DNA of 64,000 bases from Teratosphaeria epicoccoides (GCA_021401465.1 JADDMT010000085.1:62001-126000), one strand, 5' to 3'. Shown: positions 10,399 through 20,845, counted from the first letter of the stretch. The notes: a model not told the origin generated them from the letters alone. Numbers and translations are program-made.

Positions 10399-11259
10399 GC
10401 GCTGCTTCCGGTGCTTCTCGTCGATGGAGCCACCGTATTGCAGTAGACTTGCGGCCGGTGCAGGTGCGCCCTTGCCGACGCTCCTCTTGTCGCCGCTTGA
10501 CCAATGAAAGTGATGGTGGGCTCACGCTGGAGAGGGCTGACCAGCTGTCTGACTTGCAGGAGCCGGGCCGTAAGATCCTCTATAAGGGAATTCTAGCAGA
10601 TATCGATCTCTTCCCACTTCCCACGACACATTACAGACGACTGGAACACTGGCGAATTCGTTTCCCAGCCCTCCGACCCTTGCCGCTCCGGCCGTTTCAT
10701 ACATGCGCTCGGACAACCCCACGCTGTGAGGCTCAGCTTCAGCGTGCGGTTGTCGTGGCTGGCAAACAAGATCACCCGGCAGTTGTTGGCCCTCGAGGCA
10801 GACGACGTACAGAAGAGCGTCGGAATCGTTCGGACGTGGAAGGACCTCCGCGGTCCTTCGCTACTGTAGGTCCAGTACTATCGCGCCAAGGCCGTGCAAA
10901 AGCAAATTGATAGGGCGGCAACGGCAAGGAGGAGTGAGACGATGAGCAGAGGAGCCGCGAGGCTCCAATGAGATGATGCGGAACCAGGACCTGGACACCG
11001 AGAGACTGTACGGATGCCCCATAGCAGCTACGAGACGAGAAGTTGGCGTTTGGGTCTTTGTCGTGACCAGACTCGCCTAAGAGTGAGCTTTGAGGTACCA
11101 CGTAATGCGAGTTGAGAAGGGATTTGATCTTACACAACCTCAATTTCTCACCTTCACTCGTCCTCAGCTCGAACATCCACAACATCATGCCACGCAAACA
11201 ATGCATATCATAGCCATCATATCTCATCACGCAAGCAACGAAATCTCACAACCCTCACC
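10399..11259. other. intergenic, nothing recognised
   Basis: Only overlapping short ORFs without motifs. The part next to 11,260 is the 3' flank of ATG33. Confidence 0.4.
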
Positions 11260-11818
11260 TCACGCACCATCTCCCCAAATACCCACAACACCCATCACGA
11301 AACCCAAGCCGCTCATACCCATTCTCACGAACTCAATATACTGCTGATCCCTCGCCTTCTTCTCCACCTGCTCTCCATTGACCTCGCCCTCGCTCAGTCT
11401 CAAGTCCTCCCAATCACCCTCCCCGCCCTCACCCTTGACGACCTTCTTGCCCATCTCCTTGTCCATCAGCAGATTCAGGCCTCCCGCGCTGGCAGCTACG
11501 AGTGACGTCCAGAGGAGGTACGGATGTCTGATGCGTGCTGGTGAGAGGGCGAAGGCGAGGCCGAGTGAGAGGGTTGCGATGGCGGACAAGGCTCGGATAT
11601 GCAGGGTTGCCAAGCGCGCGGTTTGCTGAAGTGTGTAGGCGGCCGGTTTGGCAGAGGGCAGGGTCAGGAGAGAAGGGAGAGATTGGGTGGAAAGCGTGTA
11701 AGAGACGCCCTAGAAAGGAATCAGTAGCTAGATGGTGCGGAGTGTGGCTATAGCGTACGGTTAGAAGGCCCAGGCTTATGGTGCCCACAAATTTGAAGAG
11801 GGCGATTGAGGAGGGCAT
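11260..11818 (-). CDS. ATG33: Atg33-like mitophagy membrane protein
   Basis: Two exons (11818-11759 and 11709-11260) join across a 49-nt GT-AG intron in phase 0 and give 169 residues. The protein has a hydrophobic N-terminus (SLGLLTGVSYT), a central hydrophobic segment with RHPYLLW, a hydrophilic Glu/Lys loop and a C-terminal hydrophobic segment with GFVMGVVGIWGDG. These three features match the layout of yeast Atg33, a mitochondrial outer-membrane protein of about 197 residues needed for selective mitophagy. The assignment rests on my memory of the yeast protein and on topology; the role in this fungus is inferred. Without the first exon the protein would lack an ATG, which supports the intron. 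Confidence 0.8.
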
Positions 11819-12292
11819 TCTTTCTTCAAAAGCTCAAACCCAGTCGGTCTGCTGTTGCAGTGGTATATGTTGAAGTGCGGTGGCAGCTTTTGCCAGCGTC
11901 TCGGTGCCTTCCCCGTTCGGACAGTCCCACGCTCGCGTGCGAATGGCCGAGGCTTTGGAACCGTATCTCCCAACTACATCTTGTGCCGAGATACGATATC
12001 CCAGACAGTCAACATTAGCTACAGCTCCAGACAGTCAACATTAGCAACAGCTTCAGACAGTCAACATTTGCTATAGCTTACGCTTGTTGCCACACTATCA
12101 TGTCTTGGTAGTCTGTAGCAGCTGTCGTCTGTTTCAATTGCTGTATAACCAACTACCGAAACATCCCCAATCTCATCCCGGCTACTGTCCTGCTACGGCC
12201 GAACAGGATCGAAGCATAGCGATACCGCTCTTTTGAACTTGTTGTCCTCGTCGCGATCACCGCCATTCTCGTCTCTACAAAGTCCGATCACC
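11819..12292. promoter_or_regulatory. divergent region between ATG33 and SPS19
   Basis: About 470 bp lie between the two start codons, so both promoters should be here. The region holds the 26-bp triple repeat. No TATA box stands out. Confidence 0.5.
12002..12079. repeat. three tandem copies of a 26-bp unit
   Basis: Units start at 12002, 12028 and 12054, each beginning CAGACAGTCAACAT and drifting slightly toward the end. They lie 214-291 bp before the SPS19 start codon, a position suited to repeated factor-binding sites; that role is inferred. Confidence 0.9.
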
Positions 12293-13243
12293 ATGGCACC
12301 CGTCTCACGGGAAAGATATTTGAGCAATGTCTGGCGAGACGACATCTTCAAAGACAAGGTGCTGTTCTGCACCGGAGGAGCAGGCACGATCTGCTCGATG
12401 CAGGTGCGAGCGTTCGTAGCATTGGGAGGCAATGCATTCATCACAGGCCGACAGAAGGAAAAGACCGAGGCAGGCGCAAGAGATATTGCAAGTGTGCGAC
12501 CCGGCAGCAAGGTCATTGGTGTGGTCGTAGATGTCAGAGACGCAAAGGGCATGGTAGAAGCAGCCGAACACTGCGTCAGAGAACTAGGCAGTCTGGACTT
12601 TGCAATTGCGGGTGCAGCAGGCAATTTCCTAGCACCACTGTCCCAACTCTCCTCCAATGCCTTCAAGACTGTCATTGAGATCGATACTCTCGGCTCCTTC
12701 AACACCGCCAAAGCCGTCCTGCCTCATCTAGTCACGAGCGCACAGAAGTACGGGAACGACGGTACGCTCAACAAAGCCGGCACCGGCGGCCGCATGATCT
12801 TCATCAGCGCCACATTCTCCCAGACCGGCAAAGTCCTCCAAGCGCACGCAGCGGCTGCGAAAGCCGCAGTCGACCAAATTAGTCACTCCATAGCCATCGA
12901 GTACGGTCCCCACGGCGTGACGTCCAACATCATCACACCCGGCCCAATCTCAGGTACCGAAGGAATGGAGAGGTTAGCGCAAAGCGATCCGGAGTCTGCG
13001 AAGCGGAATCGGGGTATGGTGCCTGTAGGGCGGTATGGCGAGACGAGGGAGATTGCGGACGCGACGGTGTACGTATTTGCTGACACGGGATCGTATGTGA
13101 ATGGTGCGAATTTGATTGTTGATGGTGGCGAGTGGAGGACGAGTGGAGCGGCGATGATGGGAGGGAGTTTCACGTATCCCGGGTTCTTCACTAGTGGAGC
13201 GGAGGTTACAGGGGTGAAGAGTGGAAGGAAAGCGAAGTTGTAG
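12293..13243 (+). CDS. SPS19: peroxisomal 2,4-dienoyl-CoA reductase (SDR family)
   Basis: An uninterrupted frame of 316 residues starts at ATG 12293 (ATCACCATGG); longer readings begin only at a TTG. It has the NADPH-binding motif TGGAGTICS (residues about 29-37), the VDVRD segment, a conserved AGAAGNF in place of NNAG, and PGPISGTEG after the catalytic region. This arrangement is typical of DECR/Sps19, which reduces 2,4-dienoyl-CoA during beta-oxidation of polyunsaturated fatty acids. The C-terminus is AKL, a classical type 1 peroxisomal targeting signal, so peroxisomal location is well supported. A tandem 26-bp repeat lies upstream. Confidence 0.92.
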   Translation: MAPVSRERYLSNVWRDDIFKDKVLFCTGGAGTICSMQVRAFVALGGNAFITGRQKEKTEAGARDIASVRPGSKVIGVVVDVRDAKGMVEAAEHCVRELGSLDFAIAGAAGNFLAPLSQLSSNAFKTVIEIDTLGSFNTAKAVLPHLVTSAQKYGNDGTLNKAGTGGRMIFISATFSQTGKVLQAHAAAAKAAVDQISHSIAIEYGPHGVTSNIITPGPISGTEGMERLAQSDPESAKRNRGMVPVGRYGETREIADATVYVFADTGSYVNGANLIVDGGEWRTSGAAMMGGSFTYPGFFTSGAEVTGVKSGRKAKL

Positions 13244-13509
13244 GCAAGGTCGTGGTAGATCTAGATGCCCCAGGTGTACTGGATGCCCATTCCAAGGGAG
13301 CGGCTCTCGCGAGGCGCAGGAGGCAGAAGGTGCTGATCTCATTCGGTTGAAATGAGTGACGGGAAAGATGGTATAAATAACACCGTCAATACCACCCTTG
13401 GCTCACTTCACCGCAACGCTTAATGATCTCCAAAGCGGTGCGACCGTGGAGTCCCGTGTGATGCTTCTGTACAGAGCTGACATGGATACACGCACTGCTT
13501 CCAACATCT

Positions 13510-13932
13510 ATGCAAGCTGATGCTTCATCGACCTACATGATGACTCCAGATCTCTCCTCGACCACATCGCCGACAGTCCTTCCAACACTCCCAACGAACA
13601 CATCCCCATCTGTGGCCGTCAGCAGCGCTGCCACCTACATCGGCACCTCAGTCCAACCCAACTCATTCAGTTCATGCGCCACAACCAATACAGCAAACAA
13701 CATCATTCTAGTCTTCGGACTTCTCGCCGCATTCCTCCGCTTGGCTGGCGTTTTCGTAGTATACTTCCAGTGTCACCATACTAAACACAGAACATCAAAC
13801 GCACCGATGGCGAGTCGTCATGCTTCGGACCTACCGTCACCACGGACAAGTTGCCGACCACCTGAAGATGTGGAGATGGGGTGGGTACATCAGAGGCCAA
13901 TGACAGCTGACAGTGTCGACGTGGGACACTAG
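13510..13932 (+). CDS. small Ser/Thr-rich single-pass membrane protein
   Basis: The frame encodes 140 residues from ATG 13510. Residues 1-60 are rich in Ser, Thr and Pro (likely O-glycosylated), then comes one hydrophobic stretch (NIILVFGLLAAFLRLAG, about 65-90), then a basic/polar tail. This looks like a type I or III surface protein with a short cytoplasmic domain. There is no cleavable signal peptide and I recognise no family. It could be spurious, but the single well-formed membrane segment and Ser/Thr bias argue for a gene. Confidence 0.5.
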   Translation: MQADASSTYMMTPDLSSTTSPTVLPTLPTNTSPSVAVSSAATYIGTSVQPNSFSSCATTNTANNIILVFGLLAAFLRLAGVFVVYFQCHHTKHRTSNAPMASRHASDLPSPRTSCRPPEDVEMGWVHQRPMTADSVDVGH

Positions 13933-14313
13933 AGACCCAAGGACAGCTGACAGCGTCGACGAATGATTAACTGTCGAGGCGCGTGTTGTTATGATCGTGG
14001 GATGCTGATGTATCACTGCGCCTCTCAAGGTTTACAGTTGTTGTTCGAGGTCCTATGTTTGTCGAATGTCTAAGCAGGGATCGATCGGGATTCCGGGAAA
14101 TGTCAAGCGATCGGTTCGCTCGCTCGATCCAGCAGCAACAGCCTCATTCATGTGATTGACTGATGGATCACTGGCAACTTCGTATGCATTCGTAGAAGCT
14201 ACTCTATTTGAACGTGACACATGAGTCCCATTTTGAGCTCGTGTCAACAATGACGCCTCAACACCATGCAAATGTCGATTCGAAATTTCACTAGTCATCA
14301 CTCTTACTCTGAA
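13933..14313. other. intergenic between convergent genes
   Basis: Contains a short imperfect duplication (GACAGCTGACAG at about 13,902 and 13,943) each followed by GTCGACG-like sequence. Otherwise it holds only 3' flanks of the small membrane-protein gene and URA7. Confidence 0.4.
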
Positions 14314-16113
14314 TCAAAACACTTCCTTTTCGCCATTGACCTGCCTATGCCCATTCGCCACCGCGTCATTGACTCCATCCACCGGACTGCACCTGCTAAT
14401 CCTCATAGCCTCACCAGCTGTGATCTTCTTCAGCAACCCAGCACTCGCTGCCACGAAGCCAAGATACGGCTTCGAAGGCTCGAGCACGCGGCTGAGATAC
14501 TCCGGATGGAACTGCACACCCACAAACCATGGATGGTCCTTGATCTCAATAATCTCCTGCCTCACGCCAGTCTCATCCTTGCCGATGAACGTCAATCCTT
14601 TCTCCTGCAATTGGTCGATATATGCTGGGTTAACCTCGTACCTATGCCTGTGTCTCTCGTTGATGCTGTCGTTGGAAAGACCGTAGAGAGCACGCAGACG
14701 AGACCACTCTGTATTTGGCTGCCAGAACGTGGGACGTAGACCCAGACGCATTGTTCCGCCGAGCCGACCTTGGTGGTGCTCCGGCATGCTGATGATGACG
14801 CGATCCTCGTCTGTGCCGTCAAATTCGTATGAGCTTGCTTGTGGAAGTTGGACACCACAAATCGAGCGAGCGAACTCAACGACCGCGATCTGCATGCCCA
14901 AACAGATACCCAGATACGGCGTCTTGTTTTCTCTAGCCCACCTCGCAGCTGCGATCATGCCTTCTGTGCCTCTTGTGCCAAATCCACCCGGAACAAGAAT
15001 ACCAGAAGCAGTACAGACGTTGTGCCATGCTTTGTGGAACGAGGCTGGATCTGACCTGTTGGCCGCCGGCTCGAGATGCTCAGCGTCGACGTACTTGATC
15101 ACCAGCTTTCGCCGGCATCGCATGGCTGCGTGCTCTAACGACTTGACCACTGAGCAGTACGAGTCTGGTTGCTCGAGGTATTTGCCAACGAGAGTTATCT
15201 CAACTTGCTCATGCAGGTGCTGCAGACCACTGGTGAGGTTGCACCATGTGGTCCAGATATGGGCACCCTCCTCCCGAAGGATCGGAGAGATTGTTAATCT
15301 GTCCAATTGCAGCGTCGAGGTCATAAGTGATACTAAGTTCTGCTCGGACAGCAAGATCGGGACCTGATACGTTGACGGCATATCTCTCACGGCCAGCACG
15401 TGCTGGTTTGGCACTTGACAGAACCGCGCAATCTTGTCAATAGTGCCAGGATCCAGAGGATACTCGCATCTGCTCGCGATCAAATCTGGCAACAGACCCG
15501 CAGACCTGACAGCCTTTATCGCCATCTGTGTTGGCTTGGTTTTCTGCTCGCCGTGCACGACAGGGATGTACGAGACATGAATCTGCATGAAATCTTCTCT
15601 CGGACACTTTCTTCTCAGCTCGGTCAACGCTTCCACGAAAGCCATAGATTCGATGTCGCCAACTGTACCACCTAGCTCCACAATGCAGACGTCCGGCTCC
15701 TCACCAGTGTCGTCCACCGGGACCTTCGCGACCCTTAGGATCCACTCCTCAATACATCCAGTCACGTGTGGCACTACCTGTACCGTTCTACCTAGGTAGT
15801 CTCCCCTCCGCTCCTGCTCAATGACTTTGCTGTAAATTTTGCCCAGAGTGATGTTGTTTTCTCGTGACAATGTGATATTCAGATATCGCTCATAATTTCC
15901 GAGGTCCAGATCGACTTCACCTCCGTCGTCCAAGACATAGACCTCGCCGTGCTCGCGCGGGTTCATTGTGCCAGCATCGACATTGATGTATGGATCGATC
16001 TTGATGGACGAGACCTTCAATCCCATCGTCTTGAGCAGCAGACCGGCGGAGGAGGCGATGATGCCTTTCCCAACGCCGGAGATGACACCTCCGGAGACCA
16101 AAACGTACTTCAT
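14314..16113 (-). CDS. URA7: CTP synthase
   Basis: One uninterrupted frame of 599 residues. The N-terminal synthetase domain begins MKYVLVSGGVISGVGKG, which includes the ATP-binding P-loop, followed by KIDPYINVDAGTMNP. The C-terminal class I glutamine amidotransferase domain has the nucleophile motif GICLGMQ (Cys near 414) and the His-Glu pair in FHPEY. The enzyme makes CTP from UTP, ATP and glutamine, the last step of pyrimidine nucleotide synthesis, and forms cytosolic filaments in many organisms. Length is close to yeast Ura7/Ura8 (about 580). No intron is needed. Divergently transcribed from the aldo-keto reductase gene. Confidence 0.97.
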   Translation of the reverse strand: MKYVLVSGGVISGVGKGIIASSAGLLLKTMGLKVSSIKIDPYINVDAGTMNPREHGEVYVLDDGGEVDLDLGNYERYLNITLSRENNITLGKIYSKVIEQERRGDYLGRTVQVVPHVTGCIEEWILRVAKVPVDDTGEEPDVCIVELGGTVGDIESMAFVEALTELRRKCPREDFMQIHVSYIPVVHGEQKTKPTQMAIKAVRSAGLLPDLIASRCEYPLDPGTIDKIARFCQVPNQHVLAVRDMPSTYQVPILLSEQNLVSLMTSTLQLDRLTISPILREEGAHIWTTWCNLTSGLQHLHEQVEITLVGKYLEQPDSYCSVVKSLEHAAMRCRRKLVIKYVDAEHLEPAANRSDPASFHKAWHNVCTASGILVPGGFGTRGTEGMIAAARWARENKTPYLGICLGMQIAVVEFARSICGVQLPQASSYEFDGTDEDRVIISMPEHHQGRLGGTMRLGLRPTFWQPNTEWSRLRALYGLSNDSINERHRHRYEVNPAYIDQLQEKGLTFIGKDETGVRQEIIEIKDHPWFVGVQFHPEYLSRVLEPSKPYLGFVAASAGLLKKITAGEAMRISRCSPVDGVNDAVANGHRQVNGEKEVF

Positions 16114-16737
16114 GTTGGCAAAGTGGAATTGGACGTCTTAGAGGAGTTGCTCGAGTCCGGGTCTGGAGGGCTGCTGGGGTTTTCAAAAGTCGTTGATTGA
16201 AATTCTGTCAAAGTTCGAGTTGGGGGATATTCCGAATTCAGCTCTGTCGATTATTACACCTTACGGCGGCCTCCAACACAACGAAGTGCGGGAAGGAAAG
16301 AAGGGAAGAAAATCAAGCAGACGCGAAAATTAAATCAAGGCGCGTTCACGCGAGCCCCGCGATCGACCAAAGTTTCGGATAGACCCGCGTCTCGATCTTT
16401 CACATGACGATTGACCGATCAACTGCCATATGGACTTCCAACCCCGAGAGCATCACAGTCAGCCTACTAGTGCTTGTCCAGCACGACTGTTCGTGAAGCC
16501 ATCCACTCTTTCCGTTAAGGGACGGCTCTGGAAATGTTCAATCAGCAATGTCCCAAAGAACCGCACGCAGCATGCATCCAAGAATCAAGAGACGGGATGC
16601 ATGCTGCAGGGACAGAGCTCGTCGATAATGGCGTCACAGTCGTGCGTGTTGCCATTGGGGCAGGTGGAGTTCCATCAATTGAATAGGCATTGTTTCTTCC
16701 TCTCTCGCCCACCAGTGTCGCTTCCACTCTTGTTACA
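16114..16737. promoter_or_regulatory. divergent promoter region, URA7 / aldo-keto reductase
   Basis: A 624-bp gap between two divergent starts. It contains a perfect 13-bp inverted repeat (16567-16607). Promoter function is inferred from position. Confidence 0.55.
16567..16607. repeat. perfect 13-bp inverted repeat with 15-nt loop
   Basis: Arm 16567-16579 reads GCAGCATGCATCC and arm 16595-16607 is its exact reverse complement. It lies 131 bp before the aldo-keto reductase ATG and could be a stem-loop in the 5' leader or a paired factor-binding site; each arm also contains the palindrome GCATGC or ATGCAT. Confidence 0.85.
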
Positions 16738-17832
16738 ATGAAATCCATCAACTCCCTTTTACCTCTCGCGGCTCTAAGCACAGCAATCGGCCACAATGGT
16801 CCAACCGCCCAGATCCCACTCGAGCCCGCAGCGATCCTCAAGCCTGCCGGACCATTGACCCTCGATCACATTCCACTCTTGGGGTATGGGACTTGGAATC
16901 TGAAAGGCGACAACATCTCTGAAGCCGTCTCCTGGGCCATCCAGACTGGCTACCGCCATGTTGACGGTGCAGCTATATATGGAAACGAGAAAGAAGTAGG
17001 CAGAGGTATCCACGACGGCTTGAAGAAAGCCAAATTATCCAGGGAAGATATTTGGGTGACCAGTAAGCTGTGGAATGATCATCATGGCACGAAAGCTCCG
17101 GCAAAGGGCTTGGCAAAAACGCTGAGTGACCTGGGCTTGGAGTATCTGGATTTGTATCACATGCATTGGCCTGTCAGCGATGGCAAGAAAGGGAAAAAGC
17201 GAATCGAGTACAAGGAGACGTGGGACGCAATGACTTTGTTGTTGCAACAGGGCAAAGTGAGGCACATTGGTGTCTCGAACTTTGATCCTGAGCAGCTCAA
17301 GGACCTCCTTAATTATACTTCGCATCCGCCGAGTGTACATCAATTTGAGGTCAGTCTGCTTTTCAGCGATATGTGATTCACGACACTGGCGACTGACAAG
17401 CATCGACAGACCCACCCATACCTTCAGCAACCCGATTGGATCAAGTTCCACCAGGACAACGACATCCACGTCACAGCCTATTCACCATTGGGTGGCACGA
17501 ACCCAACATACAGCCCCGGTAACACTGTGCCTCTGCTTTCCAACTCCGTACTCGAAGAGATCGCAGACAAGCACTCTGCGACTCTGGCCCAGGTCGCGCT
17601 TGCCTGGGGCATGGCAAGAGGTACTTCGGTCATCCCTAAGTCACAGCACAATGAGCGCATTACCGAGAACTTCGGGACTCTAAAGCTGCACTTGAGTGAC
17701 GATGAGATCAGTGAAATTACCAAGAGATTAGCCCAGGAGCATCACAGGTACAACAACCCAAGTGGCAGTTGGAAAGTGCCACTGTATGAGGGCTTGGAAG
17801 ATAGCAAGGGGAAGCATCATGCTGATGAGTAG
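16738..17832 (+). CDS. aldo-keto reductase with putative signal peptide
   Basis: Two exons (16738-17349, 17410-17832) join across a 60-nt intron in phase 0 to give 344 residues. The AKR tetrad is visible: Asp and Tyr in DGAAIYGNEKEVG, Lys in VTSKLW, His in MHWP. The join restores the family motif at QFE-THPYLQQ and AYSPLG follows. AKRs reduce aldehydes and ketones with NADPH. Unusually, the first about 20 residues (MKSINSLLPLAALSTAIG) look like a secretory signal, whereas most AKRs are cytosolic; a shorter cytosolic form from a later start is not obvious. Substrate cannot be told from the sequence. Confidence 0.88.
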
Positions 17833-19065
17833 TGTGAGTTGAGGTGATAAAGCGATGCAGTGTAGATAGATCTTGCTGACATATGGGGGCCGGAAGATGC
17901 ACAGTGAGACCAGAATACTATACGCAGATACGTGAGCAAAATGCAACCTTGTACCAGTGTCAATGTGCTGCTCATTCACGCGCTTGGTAGCGTCCTTGCG
18001 GATCTCGTCAAGAGCAGAGCTGGCTGATTCACAAAGCATGTGAAAGGCCGCATCGGGCGCTCCTGAAATTCGTCAAGTCGTCCGTAAAAGTGGTCTTCGA
18101 TTCTTATTAATAGCCCAATATCGTCGACGACGCGCTCGAACGCTTCGTAAGAGTACATTACTGGCTCTCTCGAGGAATCAGTGACTCGACTTCGTATTGG
18201 CTCCACGAGCGGTGCATCGGAAGTGGCCTCTCTATCGCAACCGCGACCCTCGTACGACCCCGGCTCCAAGAAGTCCCGCGCAATCTTCCAGCTCTATTGA
18301 GGACTTGCCATCAGACACACCAGGAGGTTGCGCCGGCTCTTCGTGATACTGCATTGTTCACTATCGAGGTAACGAGTCGAAGTTCGGTCAAGCAATGCGG
18401 TCCGACATGACGTTCGCAGTGCTGTGGTCATCCATCACACTCTGTCTATTAAGAATCTTTCGACATGATCTTACGCTAGTGGCGTTTCTCTTCTCGACCG
18501 CTTTGATGTGTGCTTGCGGAATGGTGTCTGAGATACCATATATCTTGGCTATCTGCTCCGCGATCACGATGGGACCGGCTAAGGCGTTGAGGAATTGGCG
18601 GCTTGGGCCCCGGATTTCGTCGCGATGCTCAACGGGATTGCCAAAAGATTTATCTTGTCTACGACCGAGTTCGGTGGAATGTGGTAGATTTGGTCACGGT
18701 CAAGCGAGGATGATGTTGTGTTGGATGCGTTAGAAGCGAGCGCTTGCAAGGAGAGGATACAGGCCAGGCAAATCCCGCATCTCAGAACCGGGTGGGATGA
18801 CAAGTGACTGCGTTCTAGAAATCACCGAGTGTATGGACGGCGGTCTATATGTGCCTGGTATGAGATGCACGAAAGCACGGAGACTCTGGCGGAGATCGGC
18901 AGGAGCTTAGATGGATGAGGTACTGTGCCCCCGTAGTCGTCAGCACTAGACACCAGACCCTTCAGCTTGTCATTGTTTCGTGGGCAATCAGATGTATACA
19001 GTGCCAATACCGCAATAACAACATCGCAAGTTCTGTTCAGCTATTGATCTCTGGCCATCAGTTCC
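17833..19065. other. intergenic with possible gene debris
   Basis: The left part is the AKR 3' flank and the right part the upstream region of the lyase gene. The centre holds minus-strand open stretches listed separately. No repeat or RNA was seen. Confidence 0.4.
17976..18693 (-). pseudogene. possible decayed or multi-exon minus-strand gene, unrecognised
   Basis: Two open minus-strand stretches look protein-like: 18693-18388 (101 codons, no start codon, closed by TGA, with NALAGPIVIAEQIAKIYG) and about 18297-17976 (with YEAFERVVDDIGLLIRIEDH). They are in different frames. A GTAAGA donor near 18,447 and AG acceptors near 18,300 allow splicing, but I could not build a continuous model with a start. 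I recognise no domain. This may be a real gene I failed to assemble, or a relic. Confidence 0.25.
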
Positions 19066-20638
19066 ATGATGACTACAGTCATCGACTCACAGATCTTCAG
19101 CAATGTCTTCTCAACGCCCGAGATCAAAGCTATCTGGTCCGACAGGCAAAGAACAGCATACTTCCTCGACTTCGAAGCCGCCCTCGCCAGAGCCCAAGCC
19201 AAGTTGGGCATAATACCACGAAAGGCCGCCGACGAGATCGTCAAGCATTGTGACGTAAATCTCATGGACTTTGATCTTTTGCGCCAACAAACAGAGCTCA
19301 TCGGCTATCCTGTGCTGCCCGTAGTCCAGCAACTTGTCAAGCAGGTTAACAAGGTAGAAGGTGGCCTGGGAGAATGGGCACATTGGGGCACGACGACCCA
19401 AGACCTTACCGACACAGCCGTTGTCCTTCAGCTGAGGGACACGCTGAGGCTGGTCGAACAATGTCTGAACGACATTATCACCGCTCTTGAGAAGCTGTGC
19501 AAGACGCATAAATCGACGCCAATGGCGGCCCGGTCAAATCTGCAGCAAGCGGTTCCAGTATGTACGTTGTATATCGATGCAAACCAGAACAATTGCCAAC
19601 ACAGCTCCATCCTGCACACAGATCAGTTTTGGCTTCAAGATGGCTCGCCTCCTAGCTCAATTCCAACGGCACAAAGGACGCCTCGCCGAGCTGACACCCA
19701 GACTCTTCGTTCTCCAATTCAGCGGCGCAGCTGGCACTCTCGCCACCATCACCTCAGCATCCTCCTACAACGCTCCAGACACCATCGACGGCGTACCCCT
19801 GGGTCTTCGATGCCAAAGACTCCTAGCCGAAGAACTCAATCTCGGCGTCCCACAAATCGCGTGGCATACTGAACGAGACAACCTCGCAGAAGTCGCCAAC
19901 TATCTCGCCGTGCTAACCGCAATCTGTGCGAAGTTCGCTACAGATCTCAAGCTCATGATGCAGCTGGAAGTTGGCGAAGCACGCGAGCCGTATCTTGCTC
20001 ATCGAGGTAGCTCGAGCACGATGCCACAGAAACGGAATCCGATCGGTTCTGCGTATATTTGCGCGATGGCGAGTAGTGTGCGTACCATGGCGAGTGGGAT
20101 TGTCGAGGCAGTGGTGGCGGATTTTGAGCGATCGACTGGGCCTTGGGAGATCGAGTCAGTGCTGCCAACTTAGTGGTGGAAGCGGATGCTAATGTGGCGG
20201 CAGGTGGATCGTCCTTCCTCAGATCTGTGCACTTAGTCATGCGTGCTTGAAACAGACTTATGACCTCCTGAGTGGTCTGGAAGTCGACGAAGAAGGCATG
20301 AAGCGTAACTTAGCCCTGTCCAGAGGCGCTGTCGTCTCTGAGGTGAGTCATCCCAGGCGCTTCTTAGTCAAAGCTCGCTAAACCTATGATTCTGCGTGCA
20401 GGCGGTGATGATGGGCCTGGGCAAGACCATCGGAAGGCAGGTCGCGCACGACTTGGTCTATGACCTCTGCAGAAAAGCCGATCTCGAAGATAGGTCTTTG
20501 CTTGAGCTTCTTCGACAAGACGAGATTATCAACAAGGCCGGTCTCCCAGACGGAGAGCTGGCAGGTCTTTGTGATCCTGCCAACTATCTTGGCCTCAGCG
20601 AAGTCATGGTTGATCGGGTATTGAGAGGAGAGCTCTAA
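19066..20638 (+). CDS. 3-carboxy-cis,cis-muconate cycloisomerase-like lyase (fumarase/ASL superfamily)
   Basis: Four exons (19066-19557, 19622-20154, 20204-20342, 20402-20638) give 466 residues; introns are 64, 49 and 59 nt, and the second contains the branch-like GCTAAT. Motifs: EWAHWGTTTQDLTDTA, MAARSNLQQAVP, and the superfamily signature SSTMPQKRNP with the flexible catalytic serine loop. The second join restores GPWEIEWIVLP, typical of the PcaB group rather than of purine-pathway adenylosuccinate lyase. PcaB catalyses a step of the protocatechuate branch in bacteria; fungi usually use an unrelated beta-propeller enzyme for that step, so the substrate here is uncertain. Peroxisomal or mitochondrial signals are not evident. 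Confidence 0.88.
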
Positions 20639-20845
20639 AAAGGAAATGAGTCTGCTGGCGCGCAGCCTCAACTTTGATTAAGGCGAATGGGTGAACAATG
20701 CTTGTTGCTTTCGCTTCTGATCTAGATGCCTATCTTCGAAGTGCTGCTTCGTTCCCAAGCATGCAGCAGATATATCACTACCGATCTATCGAGCAGTGGC
20801 CTTGCTGACTTGGATGAGTCGTCTGACACCGACCTAGATTTTCCA

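Noticed and set aside
10772..11230. 152-codon minus-strand ORF
   Set aside because: Composition is not protein-like, it lies just downstream of ATG33, and no domain is visible.
12193..12711. 172-codon minus-strand ORF antisense to SPS19
   Set aside because: Antisense shadow of a clearly conserved coding sequence.
14336..15367. Plus-strand ORFs of up to 212 codons inside CTP synthase
   Set aside because: Antisense shadows of a complete, motif-bearing gene.
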